From positions 1 through 25,015 of the forward strand of contig DATKOF010000023.1 of NCBI GenBank assembly GCA_035524795.1: 25,015 bases of DNA. Reading direction: 5' to 3'. Position numbers and translations under genes: made by a program. Below, one piece after another: positions 7,738 to 16,012 of this stretch. The notes below the pieces were generated by a model. It had not been told where the DNA came from. It saw only the letters and a program-made list of their open reading frames with translations, and did no database searches. The DNA comes from DATKOF01 sp035524795 (lineage in GTDB: Bacteria > Pseudomonadota > Gammaproteobacteria > Burkholderiales > SG8-41). Position 1 is the first letter of the stretch; the number at the start of each line of letters is the position of its first letter.

Positions 7738-8028
7738 ATGCATACCGTGCCAGTCAATAAACTCATGATCATCGCGGCGCTGATCGCAGCTGCCGGCAAT
7801 GTTTTTGCTGCGCCGGCCGACCCCGAACGCGGAAGAGCGCTATATGAAAACCACTGCCAGTTCTGCCACAGCATCAAGGTCCATTCGCGCAAGCAGCGCT
7901 GGCCGCAGAACCTCGACGACCTGCGCGCAATCGTCGATCTCTGGCAGAGGCAGCAGAACCTGAACTGGTCGAAAGAGGATATCGACGACGTGGTGTACTT
8001 TCTGAACACCACACAGTACAACTACTGA
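7738..8028 (+). CDS. Small periplasmic monohaem cytochrome c
   Basis: A 96-residue product with a signal peptide (about 1-25, ending VFAAPA) and one haem-attachment motif, CQFCH at 40-44, in the context YENHCQFCHSIKVHSR. No methionine follows the motif, so the usual Met sixth ligand of class I cytochromes is absent; H49 is the only later histidine. The C-terminal pattern W...DIDDVVYFLNTTQYNY is typical of short cytochromes. I chose ATG 7738, although ATG 7765 or GTG 7747 are also possible. The stop overlaps the convergent PAS-EAL gene by 7 bp. Its electron partner is unknown. Confidence 0.85.
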   Translation: MHTVPVNKLMIIAALIAAAGNVFAAPADPERGRALYENHCQFCHSIKVHSRKQRWPQNLDDLRAIVDLWQRQQNLNWSKEDIDDVVYFLNTTQYNY

Positions 8029-9641
8029 ATCAGTCTCTCGATCGGTTGCGGTCGGCCGATGCCGAAGCCCTGCGCATAGTCGATGCCGAACTCGGCGAGT
8101 TTTTTCAGCACCGCGCTGCTCTCGACGAATTGTGCGATGGTCTGCACGCCGATCACATTGCTGACGCGGTTGATGGCCTTGACCTTGGCGAGATTGACCG
8201 GGTTATTCTCAATGTCGCGGATGATGCTGCCGTCGATCTTGAGAAAATGCACGGGCAAATGCTTCAATGCGTCGAATGATACCTTCCCGCCGCCGAAACC
8301 GCCGAGTGCAACGCGGCAGCCGATGCGTCGAAGATCGGCGATCAGGCGCGCGGTGGCGGCAAGCCGTTTGATGGCCTCGTCCTCGGACACTTCGAAACAC
8401 AGCACCTGCGGCGGCATCTCGTCGCCGGCGAGTTGCTTCTGGATGAACGCGCTGAAGCCGGCGTCACTGATGGTCGATGCGAACAGATTGATGCTGTACA
8501 TCGAACTTTGCCAGTACGGCGCCTCGCGCCGGTGCCGGCGATGCCAGCTGATGACATTGCGCACCACCCAGTAGTCGAGCTGGGTGGTCATATTATAATG
8601 TTCGGCGACGGGAATGAATGCGCCGGGCGGGGTCAGGTTATCCTCCTCCTCCTGCAGACGCATCAGGATCTCGTAGTAGGGCCGGGGCTGGGCGGGGTCG
8701 GCCACCGCCACGATTTGCTGGGAATACAGCCGGAATTCGTCACGGTCAAGCGCCTGACGCAGGCGCGCCTCCGGATTGTCCCATCCGGTCAACTGTTCGG
8801 TCATCGATTTCAGATACAGCGCCTGGCCGCTGGCGTCGGTCACAACCAGCGCCCGTCCTCCGATATCGCGCTCGGCGGCGACTTCGGCATCCGGCGCGGA
8901 AACCGCCGCCCCTGCCGCATGTTCAGCAGCATCGGCGATCAGCCCGAAGAAACCGATCACCCTGCCGGCTCCGTCGAAATGGGGAAGATAAGTGGTGCGC
9001 ACACGGCGCGTGGCGCCATTCGCCATCGTCTGCGTATGCTCGTCGCTGACCTGTTCGCCGGCAAGCACCTTGAGTGCCCTGCTCCTCATCTCTTCGTCAA
9101 AACCACTGCCGAGCACGTCCCTTAAAAGCTGCCCGTTGATCTGCGCCTCGCGCAGGCCGTTCCATTCACGATAGGCGCGATTGTGGAAACGAAAACGCTG
9201 GTTCGCGTCCACGTAGATCAGCATCGTCGGCAGCGCATCCGACAGCAGACGCATTTTCTCCTCGGTCGCACGATATGCGTTTTCGGCGATCCGGCGGGCA
9301 TCCGTCTCCTGCGCCAGCCGCTGCCGCAGCTGGTTGAGTTGCGCGTTACGTCGCGTGATCAGCCATTCCACACGCGACGAGCGGCTGGCGAGCGCGAGCA
9401 ACGCGGCAAACAGGATGCCCGACAGGAAAGCCACCCACTGCCAGTCGAACCATGTGAAATAGATCGCGGCCAGCAGAATCGCGCCGAGCACGACGGTAAA
9501 CAGTGCAGGCGCTGTCGCGAGCACCGCGCGTCGCGCCAGCGGCAGCCAGGAACGGCGCGCGCGCAGCGAGTCGGCGGCGGGAACGGCGTTTCCCGGGTTG
9601 GGCACGTCCATTTCCATTTGAACTATAGGGTCTTGGATCAA
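8022..9641 (-). CDS. Membrane PAS-EAL protein with degenerate phosphodiesterase site
   Basis: A 539-residue protein. Two membrane segments lie at about 40-62 and 67-86. A helical linker (90-130) and a PAS domain (about 131-240) follow, then a PAS-like fragment (VVTDASGQALYLKSMTEQLTGW, 267-287) and an EAL domain (295-539). No GGDEF is present. The EAL keeps E324 (EIL), N385, E417, K468, E507 and Q524. However, the two metal-binding Asp of the DDFG motif are G447-G448 (LGGFGGG), and the Glu of the AEGVE motif is Q504. It is therefore probably inactive as a phosphodiesterase and may bind c-di-GMP or a partner (inference). The start is TTG 9639-9641, supported by GGGGGAGG just upstream; ATG codons at 9617 and 9611 lack such a site. 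It is divergent from an EAL protein that looks active. Confidence 0.88.
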   Translation of the reverse strand: MIQDPIVQMEMDVPNPGNAVPAADSLRARRSWLPLARRAVLATAPALFTVVLGAILLAAIYFTWFDWQWVAFLSGILFAALLALASRSSRVEWLITRRNAQLNQLRQRLAQETDARRIAENAYRATEEKMRLLSDALPTMLIYVDANQRFRFHNRAYREWNGLREAQINGQLLRDVLGSGFDEEMRSRALKVLAGEQVSDEHTQTMANGATRRVRTTYLPHFDGAGRVIGFFGLIADAAEHAAGAAVSAPDAEVAAERDIGGRALVVTDASGQALYLKSMTEQLTGWDNPEARLRQALDRDEFRLYSQQIVAVADPAQPRPYYEILMRLQEEEDNLTPPGAFIPVAEHYNMTTQLDYWVVRNVISWHRRHRREAPYWQSSMYSINLFASTISDAGFSAFIQKQLAGDEMPPQVLCFEVSEDEAIKRLAATARLIADLRRIGCRVALGGFGGGKVSFDALKHLPVHFLKIDGSIIRDIENNPVNLAKVKAINRVSNVIGVQTIAQFVESSAVLKKLAEFGIDYAQGFGIGRPQPIERLIQ

Positions 9642-9767
9642 GATCCCTCCCCCTCACAATTGGCGAATATCCTCCTTTTCAACCGGATCGCCAATTAATT
9701 TAATGTCAAATGTGACTTTTTTCACGATTAGATATGCATTTCAGACAATTATAACTAGACCAATACA

Positions 9768-9785
9768 ATATGATGTTTATCATAT
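9768..9785. promoter_or_regulatory. Dyad ATATGAT-N4-ATCATAT in the divergent c-di-GMP gene intergenic
   Basis: A perfect 7-bp inverted repeat with a 4-nt spacer lies 34 bp upstream of the REC-GGDEF-EAL start, within a 178-bp AT-rich divergent intergenic. It has the size of an operator half-site pair, or of a weak leader hairpin. No known regulator motif is recognised. Confidence 0.35.
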
Positions 9786-9819
9786 GGAAACCCTGCAATA
9801 AGTTAAGTAGGGAGGAGAA

Positions 9820-11547
9820 ATGCAACCGATCAAAGTATTGCTGGTTGAAGACGAACCGACTGACGCCGAGTTGGCTCTGTATGAACTGAGCAAAGCCCAG
9901 ATCGATTTCATATCGGCACGTGTGGATACGCGGGAAGATTTCATCCATGCGCTGGAAACTTTTGCGCCCGATGTCGTGCTGTCCGATTTTTCCATGCCCA
10001 GATTCAGCGGCCTGGAAGCGCTCAAAACGCTGCGCGAGAGAGACCAGGAGACGCCATTCATATTCGTATCAGGGACGATACCTGAAGATTTCGCTGTCCA
10101 GTCCCTGAAGGAAGGCGCCACAGACTATGTCCTGAAAACCAATCTGCGCAGACTGGCCGCCGCAGTCGAGCGCGCGATCATCGAAAAAAATGAACGGGAA
10201 TCGCGGCGTCAGATGCAGGCCAAACTGCATGAAAGCCTGCTGCGCCTCAACCTGATCTCCAATTACGACGCGATAACCTCCCTTCCCGCCCATGGCGCTT
10301 TCCGTCAGCACCTGGACCAGGTGTTGACCGGCGGCACCGGCAGCCACGACGGAAAATCAGCGATGGTGGCGCTCGACATCGAACGATTCCATCTGATCAA
10401 CGATTCGCTGGGCTGGGAAGCCGGCAATATCCTGCTTGACCTGTTCGCCAAACGACTGACGGAAACCCTGAACGCGCGGCAGGCCGTGTGCCGGATCAGC
10501 GCCGACGTCTTTGCGTTTTACTGCGAAGCGCCGGAGCAGGCGAACTCGGTCAACGATCATATCTATGATTACGTACTGAACGCGCTGCGCCGGCCGTTCC
10601 AGGTCATGGGCAATGAACTGAGACTCGCATTCAAATACGGCATCGCCAATTTTCCCGACCACGGCGAAAACGCGGACACCCTGCTGCGCAACGCGGAAAT
10701 GGCCTTGGCAAAGGCCAAAAACTCGAGTGACCGCTACGTCATTTACTCGCCGGCGATGCACTCGCGGGCCAGCGAACTGCTCAGCCTCGAAAACAAATTG
10801 CGAATCGCGGTCGCCGACGAACAGTTCGTGCTGCATTACCAGCCCAAGTACGATATCAGCGGGAAACATCTGGACGGCCTGGAAGCGCTGATCCGCTGGG
10901 ATAGCCCGGAATTGGGGCGCGTGTCGCCGGGAGAATTCATTCCGGTGCTGGAGGAAACCCAATTGATCATCGATGTCGGCAAGTGGGTGATTCAGCAGGC
11001 GGGCAGAGACTGGCGCGCCTGGCGCGAACAGGGACTGACTGTCCCGCATATCGCGGTGAATATCTCACCCCAGCAACTCTGCCAGCCCGACTTCATGCAG
11101 CAGATTACGCTCGCCCACCAGGCAGGCGTTCCCCTCGATCTTGAAATAACCGAAAGCACGATCATGGAGCAGATCGATACCCAGTCTCACAATCTGGCCG
11201 CCGCCAGGGAACTGGGGATCGGCATCGATATCGACGATTTCGGCACCGGCTATTCATCGCTGAGTTACATCGCCAATCTGCCGGTGACCGGGCTGAAAAT
11301 CGACCGTTCGTTCGTTACGCGAATTTCCGAAAGCAGCGAAAATTCCAAAATTGCTTCCGCGATCATTGCGCTCGGGCGCTCGCTGGGGCTCAAGATAACC
11401 GCGGAAGGGGTCGAAACCCGGGAACAGTGGCTGCGGTTGAGAGAATATCAATGCGATGCAGTGCAGGGTTATCTCTTCAGCCGGCCATTGCCCCCGCAGC
11501 AGATGGCAGCCCTGCTCAGTCGTCCGGGCCAACTGGTCAATACCTGA
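9820..11547 (+). CDS. Response regulator REC-GGDEF-EAL, probable c-di-GMP phosphodiesterase
   Basis: A 575-residue cytosolic protein. Its receiver domain is residues 1-120, with acidic residues E10-D11, phospho-acceptor D56 (LSDFSMP) and K106. Its GGDEF domain (about 145-310) has SADVF at 227-231 in place of GGDEF, so cyclase activity is unlikely. Its EAL domain (about 325-570) has all key residues: E355 (EALIR), N414, E442 (LEITE), D472-D473 (DDFGTGYSS), K493, E529 and Q549. The expected activity is c-di-GMP hydrolysis under phosphorylation control. GGGAGGAG precedes the ATG. The cognate kinase could be the CHASE3 kinase downstream at 12489-14564, but this is inference from proximity. Confidence 0.92.
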   Translation: MQPIKVLLVEDEPTDAELALYELSKAQIDFISARVDTREDFIHALETFAPDVVLSDFSMPRFSGLEALKTLRERDQETPFIFVSGTIPEDFAVQSLKEGATDYVLKTNLRRLAAAVERAIIEKNERESRRQMQAKLHESLLRLNLISNYDAITSLPAHGAFRQHLDQVLTGGTGSHDGKSAMVALDIERFHLINDSLGWEAGNILLDLFAKRLTETLNARQAVCRISADVFAFYCEAPEQANSVNDHIYDYVLNALRRPFQVMGNELRLAFKYGIANFPDHGENADTLLRNAEMALAKAKNSSDRYVIYSPAMHSRASELLSLENKLRIAVADEQFVLHYQPKYDISGKHLDGLEALIRWDSPELGRVSPGEFIPVLEETQLIIDVGKWVIQQAGRDWRAWREQGLTVPHIAVNISPQQLCQPDFMQQITLAHQAGVPLDLEITESTIMEQIDTQSHNLAAARELGIGIDIDDFGTGYSSLSYIANLPVTGLKIDRSFVTRISESSENSKIASAIIALGRSLGLKITAEGVETREQWLRLREYQCDAVQGYLFSRPLPPQQMAALLSRPGQLVNT

Positions 11548-11598
11548 GCCTGCCTTCGGCGGCATCCTCGAAGCAGTGCCGTCGCACCCTTTCGTGAC

Positions 11599-11922
11599 TC
11601 AGCGCGATGCAGCGCGATTGACTGCGAGCCAGTAAAAACCGGCCTGCTTCGCAATCTCCTTCATCGAATCGAAATCGAGCGGCTTGACGACGTAACTGTT
11701 GACTCCCAAGTCGTAACTTTTGACTACATCGTTTTCTTCCTGTGAAGAGGTCATGACCACCACCGGTATGCGCCGGGTGGCTTCGTCGGCCTTGATGGTT
11801 TTCAGCACTTCGATACCGTCGACGCGCGGCATTTTCAGGTCGAGAAAAATAAGCCTCGGATCAGGACTCTTGCGCTGGGCGTACTCACCACGCCGGAAAA
11901 TATAGTCAAGCGCCTCCTGCCC
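11599..11922 (-). pseudogene. Rcp1/CheY-like response regulator, 5' end lost
   Basis: Reading from GQEALDYIF to the stop, this matches single-domain Rcp1-type receivers: IFLDLKMPRVDG carries the phospho-Asp, VVVMTSSQEENDVV the Thr/Ser switch region, and NSYVVKP the conserved Lys. The protein ends after FYWLAVN. The first 30-35 residues, with the acidic pocket (usually LLVEDNPDD), are missing. Upstream of GQE the frame becomes the antisense of an EAL domain, and the only possible starts are non-ATG. Such receivers usually sit directly downstream of a phytochrome-like or CHASE3 kinase, as would be the case here for the kinase at 12489-14564. Confidence 0.8.
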
Positions 11923-12429
11923 GTACCCCGCATCGCGATAAACGTGTCGCCACACCAGTTGCGTGACGGCGGCTTCATCGAACGGATAACCGCTGCCAGA
12001 AACGGAAATATTTCCCTGGATCTGGAAATCACCGAAAACACGCTGATGGAGCAGATCGATGAGCAGATGAAACGACTCGCCGCGATGCGCGAACTCGGCG
12101 TCGGAATCAAAATCGACGATTTCGGGGCCGGTTACTCGTCACTGAGCTACCTCACCCATCTGCCGGTGACCGGGTTGAAAATAGACCGCTCGTTCATATC
12201 CCGCATGCTGCTGAACGACCAGAACCTCAAGATTGTCATCGCCATCATCGCGCTCGCCGATTCGCTGGGGCTGCACGTCACCGCGGAAGGCGTCGAAACT
12301 GCCGCGCAATGGCAGCGCCTGCAGGAACTCGAATGCGACGCCGTACAGGGATATCTGCTGGGACGACCGTTCTCCGCAGATGATGCGGCCTCGCTGCTAC
12401 GGACGATGCCGGTGGAAGAGCCTCACTAG
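11923..12429 (+). pseudogene. EAL domain fragment (C-terminal two thirds)
   Basis: The frame reads VPRIAINVSPHQLR at its 5' end and runs through LEITE, KIDDFGAGYSS, LKIDRSF, AEGVET and AVQGYLLGRP to TAG 12427-12429. It aligns without gaps to residues 408-570 of the REC-GGDEF-EAL protein at 9820-11547; I count about two thirds identity over the first 91 columns. The EAL motif with the first catalytic Glu and all N-terminal domains are missing, so it cannot be an active phosphodiesterase. GTG 11944 is the first plausible start and has no clear ribosome site. It meets the receiver fragment head to head. Confidence 0.8.
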
Positions 12430-12488
12430 AAAACAGGAACGCGGATAACGCGAAGCCGCATCGCAACCGGCTGCCGCGCAGCGTAGGC

Positions 12489-14564
12489 TTACGTCACATT
12501 CGGCCGTGCATCGTCTGGCGGACGAGACACGGAACACAGGGTGAAATGGAATGTTGCGCCCTGTCCCGGCGCGCCTTCGGCCCAGACCCGACCGCCGTGG
12601 CGAACGACGATGCGCTGCACCAGCGCGAGTCCGACGCCGGTGCCTTCGAACTCTTCGGCGGTATGCAGCCGCTGGAAAACGCCGAACAGCTTGTGCACGT
12701 ATCGCATGTCGAATCCGGCGCCGTTGTCACGCACATAAAGCGTGACATCGTCCCCCGTCGCCTCCGCGACCCCGATTTCGATGCGCGCCGGATCACGATG
12801 TCGGCTGTACTTGATCGCGTTGCCGATCAAGTTGGAAAACACCTGTCTGAGCAGCGCCGGATCGCCCTGCACCGCGGGCAGCGGCCCGATATCCCATTCA
12901 ATGTTGCGGCCAGCGGTGGTTACAGCCAGCCCCGCAATCACGCCGCGTACCAGCGCATCAAGTTCGACCTCAGTCTTGCGCATTTCAGCGCGTCCGACAC
13001 GCGAAAATGCGAGCAGATCGTCAATCAGTTGCCCCATCTTGCGGCTCGATTCGTGGATCACCCTCAGATAACGCTGCGGCTCCGCGGCGAGCTGGCCGCG
13101 AGTATCCTCCTCGAGCATCTGGATGAAACCGTTGATCGCGCGCAGCGGCGCGCGCAGATCGTGCGACACCGAATACGAAAACGCTTCAAGTTCCTTGTTG
13201 GCGTCCGTCAGTTGCGAATTGGCGCGGACAACCTCGCGGTGCGCCGTCTGCAGCTGGCGCGCGAGCCGCTCGCGCCCTAGAATTTCGCCGCGGATCCTGA
13301 AGAACAGGACCAGCAGAAATACCGTCGCTAATGTCTGGGTCAGGATCAGCGAAACCAGGCTGCGCTGGCGGATGCCTGCGAAATCCGCGGTCCGCTGTTC
13401 GAGCAGACCGGCCTCCAGCGCATCCATCTGATCGATTGCGGCGCGCACCCGCTGCATCGCGTCGATGCCGCGGCCGGTGGCAATGAACTCGCGGACGGCG
13501 GCGAACCCGCGCGCCTCGTAAAGCCTGACGCCCTGATCGAGCCGGCCGAAGCGCTCGGCGACCAGCGGCTTGAGCGCTTCCAGGTTACGCGCCTGGACCG
13601 GATTGTCGGCGATCAGAACGGCCAGCGCGTTGATCCGGCTGTCCGCATCAGCGACGCGGTGCTGATAGTCGTCGCGATGGAACCGCTCGCCGGTCAGCAG
13701 GTAATCGCGTTGCGCGGACTGGGCGTCCATGATTGTCAGATAGAGCCGGGCCAGCGCGGCGCGCACCTGCTGGGTATGGGCAACCCACTCCGCGGTTCCG
13801 GCCAGCCGCACATTCGCCTGATAAGTATAGCCGCCGACCACCAGCAGCAACAGCAGCGCCGCGGCAAAACCGGACAACGTCTTGATCTCGACCGACGACA
13901 GCCGGATGCGCGCGCCGCGCTGCGCGAGCAGACGCTGCGGATCGGCCAGCACGAAGCCGCCGCCGAGCAGCAGGAAAGCGACCGCGGTATTCACCGCGAC
14001 CGGCGGCAGCCAGCGGTCGGTCACCAGCTCGCTTGCATTCCACAGATAACCGTTAAAAGACAGCGCACCGATGCCGATTACGATGATGGCCGACGGCCAC
14101 AGCAGCGCGCGCAGGCGGGGCGACGCCAGGGCGGCCACCGCCGCGCCGATGGCAATAAACGTGACGGCGCTGTACGGCGACATGCGCCCGGGGATGGCGC
14201 TGTAGGTCTTGGCGGTATCGCGGAACAGCAGCTCGTCGATGCCGAGGCGCCAACCGAACAGGTACTCGCCGAGCGTCGCAGCGCCGATCGCGCAGACGAG
14301 CGCCCCGATTATCAGCGCCGCATACCGCTGCCGAGGCGACGGCGCGCGGCTCAGCAGGAACAGCGCGATGCTTCCCAGCAGCAGCCCGGCCGCGGTGTTG
14401 ACCTTCATTTCGACCGCGCCGGGCAATACGCTTTTCAGAAGCGGGTTCCCGATTGCCCAGCCGGTCAGCGCGATCAGCGCAGCCGCGGCGACCAGCAAAG
14501 CGGCCGTCCGGCTCAGCGCAGTGAGCCGGAGAGAAGCGACGGCGGCAAGCGCCGCGGTGTCCAT
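12489..14564 (-). CDS. Multi-TM CHASE3 sensor histidine kinase
   Basis: A 691-residue protein. The N-terminal 210 residues form about seven to eight membrane helices holding two VNTAxxxLLLG segments (about 55-64 and 191-200). Then come a TM helix (about 231-247), a CHASE3-like periplasmic region (about 255-400, with QSAQRDYLLTGE) and another TM (405-423). A short coiled coil leads to HisKA with FSYSVSHDLRAPLR (phospho-acceptor H468). The HATPase_c domain has the N box (NLIGNAIKYS), DNGAGFDM and the G2 box EGTGVGLA. The HisKA type resembles phytochrome-like kinases, which pair with Rcp1-type receivers. I chose ATG 14562-14564, which has GGAG upstream; TTG at 14597 is an alternative directly after the DUF3617 stop. 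It is co-directional with the broken receiver. Confidence 0.88.
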   Translation of the reverse strand: MDTAALAAVASLRLTALSRTAALLVAAAALIALTGWAIGNPLLKSVLPGAVEMKVNTAAGLLLGSIALFLLSRAPSPRQRYAALIIGALVCAIGAATLGEYLFGWRLGIDELLFRDTAKTYSAIPGRMSPYSAVTFIAIGAAVAALASPRLRALLWPSAIIVIGIGALSFNGYLWNASELVTDRWLPPVAVNTAVAFLLLGGGFVLADPQRLLAQRGARIRLSSVEIKTLSGFAAALLLLLVVGGYTYQANVRLAGTAEWVAHTQQVRAALARLYLTIMDAQSAQRDYLLTGERFHRDDYQHRVADADSRINALAVLIADNPVQARNLEALKPLVAERFGRLDQGVRLYEARGFAAVREFIATGRGIDAMQRVRAAIDQMDALEAGLLEQRTADFAGIRQRSLVSLILTQTLATVFLLVLFFRIRGEILGRERLARQLQTAHREVVRANSQLTDANKELEAFSYSVSHDLRAPLRAINGFIQMLEEDTRGQLAAEPQRYLRVIHESSRKMGQLIDDLLAFSRVGRAEMRKTEVELDALVRGVIAGLAVTTAGRNIEWDIGPLPAVQGDPALLRQVFSNLIGNAIKYSRHRDPARIEIGVAEATGDDVTLYVRDNGAGFDMRYVHKLFGVFQRLHTAEEFEGTGVGLALVQRIVVRHGGRVWAEGAPGQGATFHFTLCSVSRPPDDARPNVT

Positions 14565-14597
14565 TTCCTGCTCCGAATCCGGCGGAGGAAGGATCAA

Positions 14598-15032
14598 CTA
14601 TTTCAGACAGTCGCCGAGCCGTTTGCCGTTGTATTTCTGCGTCATGTTCATCGCCATGCCGCTGCCATCGACAACGCTCATCTGCGTGACGCCGGAATAG
14701 GAATTACTGCCATATGTGATGGTGCCGTTGCCATTCATCTTCTGCCGCCCGCTGCAACTCATCTTCCATGAAACCGTATTGCCCGACTCGCTGACATCGC
14801 TGACCCGGCATTGCTTGTCCTGCGGATCACCGGGCACGATGTTTTTTGCATCGGCAACATCGCTCGGCTTATAACAGTGCTTAATGGTGGTGGCCGGCAG
14901 CTGCATGCCGACGCCGCTCATTTCCATCGAAGTGGTGATCTCCCACAGCCCCGGCTGCATGCCGGCGGCGGACGCCGCCACAGGACATGCAATCAATGCC
15001 GTCGCCAGAATTGCCGATAATTTTTTTGACAT
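14598..15032 (-). CDS. DUF3617 family exported protein
   Basis: A 144-residue product with a signal peptide (1-22, ASAAG) and the DUF3617 hallmarks: PGLWEITTSMEM near the mature N terminus, four cysteines in HCYKP, KQCRVSD, MSCSG and GDCLK, and a central SWKMSCSG strand. The even cysteine count suggests two disulfides in the periplasm. The family function is unknown. GAAGGAGG precedes the ATG. Its stop lies 33 bp before the kinase start, so it is the first gene of a two-gene operon with the sensor kinase. Confidence 0.85.
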   Translation of the reverse strand: MSKKLSAILATALIACPVAASAAGMQPGLWEITTSMEMSGVGMQLPATTIKHCYKPSDVADAKNIVPGDPQDKQCRVSDVSESGNTVSWKMSCSGRQKMNGNGTITYGSNSYSGVTQMSVVDGSGMAMNMTQKYNGKRLGDCLK

Positions 15033-15196
15033 GAATAACCTCCTTCTTTAATTCTGGGCAACCTGCGCGACTTCGTCAACGGCGCGCGAAAGCACGGCCA
15101 ACCGGCCATGGAATACATGCGGGTGTTTCCTTTATGTCAAGAATTGCCAGCCGCCCGCGGGACGTTTAATGTGCGGGAAACCGCCCGTTATCTTCC

Positions 15197-16006
15197 ATGC
15201 CGGAAACCACCCCGCCCGCTATCGAAACACTGCAGTTGACGCGCCGGTTCGGCGCATTCACCGCCGTCGACAAACTCAATCTCGAGATCCGGCCTGGCGC
15301 GATATTCGGACTGCTCGGCCCCAACGGCGCCGGGAAAAGCACCACGATCAAGATACTGACGACGTTGCTGGCGCCGACTTCCGGCAGCGCGAAAGTCGCC
15401 GGCTTCGACGTCGTCCGTTCGCCGACCGAAGTGCGCAGACGCATCGGCTATGTTCCGCAATTGCTGTCGGCCGACGGCGCGCTGACCGGCCGCGAAAACC
15501 TGATGCTTTCGGCGAAGCTCTACGGCATGCCGCAGTCGCAAAGGAAGGCGCGCATCGACGAAGTGCTGGACTTCATCGGCCTCAGCGAGGTGTCGCACAG
15601 ACTCGTCAAAACCTATTCCGGCGGCATGATCCGCCGTCTGGAACTGGCACAGGCGATGCTGCACCGCCCCGCCGTGTTGTTTCTCGACGAGCCGACCATC
15701 GGTCTGGATCCGATCGCGCGCCGCAGCGTATGGGACCGCTTGCTCGATCTGCGCAAGACCAGCGGCATGACGGTCCTGATCACCACCCACGACATGGAGG
15801 AGGCGGACTGCCTGTGCGACGAGCTCGCGATCCTGCACCAGGGGAAGGTCGGCATCGTCGGCAGGCCGCTCGATCTCAAGGCTTCGGTGGGCCCGGAAGC
15901 AACGCTTGACGACGTGTTCGCTGAATACAGCGGCGGGATCATCCAGGAAAGCGGCAATTACCGCGACATTCAAAACACGCGGCGCACGCTGCGGCGGCTG
16001 GGCTGA
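15197..16006 (+). CDS. ABC exporter ATP-binding subunit (DrrA-like)
   Basis: A 269-residue ATPase. Walker A is GPNGAGKST (41-49) and the Q-loop is Q88. The signature YSGGM (140-144) is the variant common in the DrrA/NodI/CcmA-like drug and polysaccharide exporters. Walker B is LFLDEP (161-166), with the D-loop GLDP following, and the switch histidine is H198. The C-terminal extension DVFAEYSGG matches the DrrA group. The permease starts 6 bp after its stop, so the two form a transport unit. The substrate cannot be told from sequence. Confidence 0.92.
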   Translation: MPETTPPAIETLQLTRRFGAFTAVDKLNLEIRPGAIFGLLGPNGAGKSTTIKILTTLLAPTSGSAKVAGFDVVRSPTEVRRRIGYVPQLLSADGALTGRENLMLSAKLYGMPQSQRKARIDEVLDFIGLSEVSHRLVKTYSGGMIRRLELAQAMLHRPAVLFLDEPTIGLDPIARRSVWDRLLDLRKTSGMTVLITTHDMEEADCLCDELAILHQGKVGIVGRPLDLKASVGPEATLDDVFAEYSGGIIQESGNYRDIQNTRRTLRRLG

Positions 16007-16012
16007 GACCGG

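Noticed and set aside
9700..9819. A riboswitch (c-di-GMP type) ahead of the REC-GGDEF-EAL gene
   Set aside because: The gap lacks the conserved GEMM core and is too AT-rich and short; only a small dyad is visible.
13659..14771. 370-codon plus-strand frame opposite the histidine kinase
   Set aside because: The product is Gln/Arg-rich antisense of the kinase membrane region; no domain is seen.
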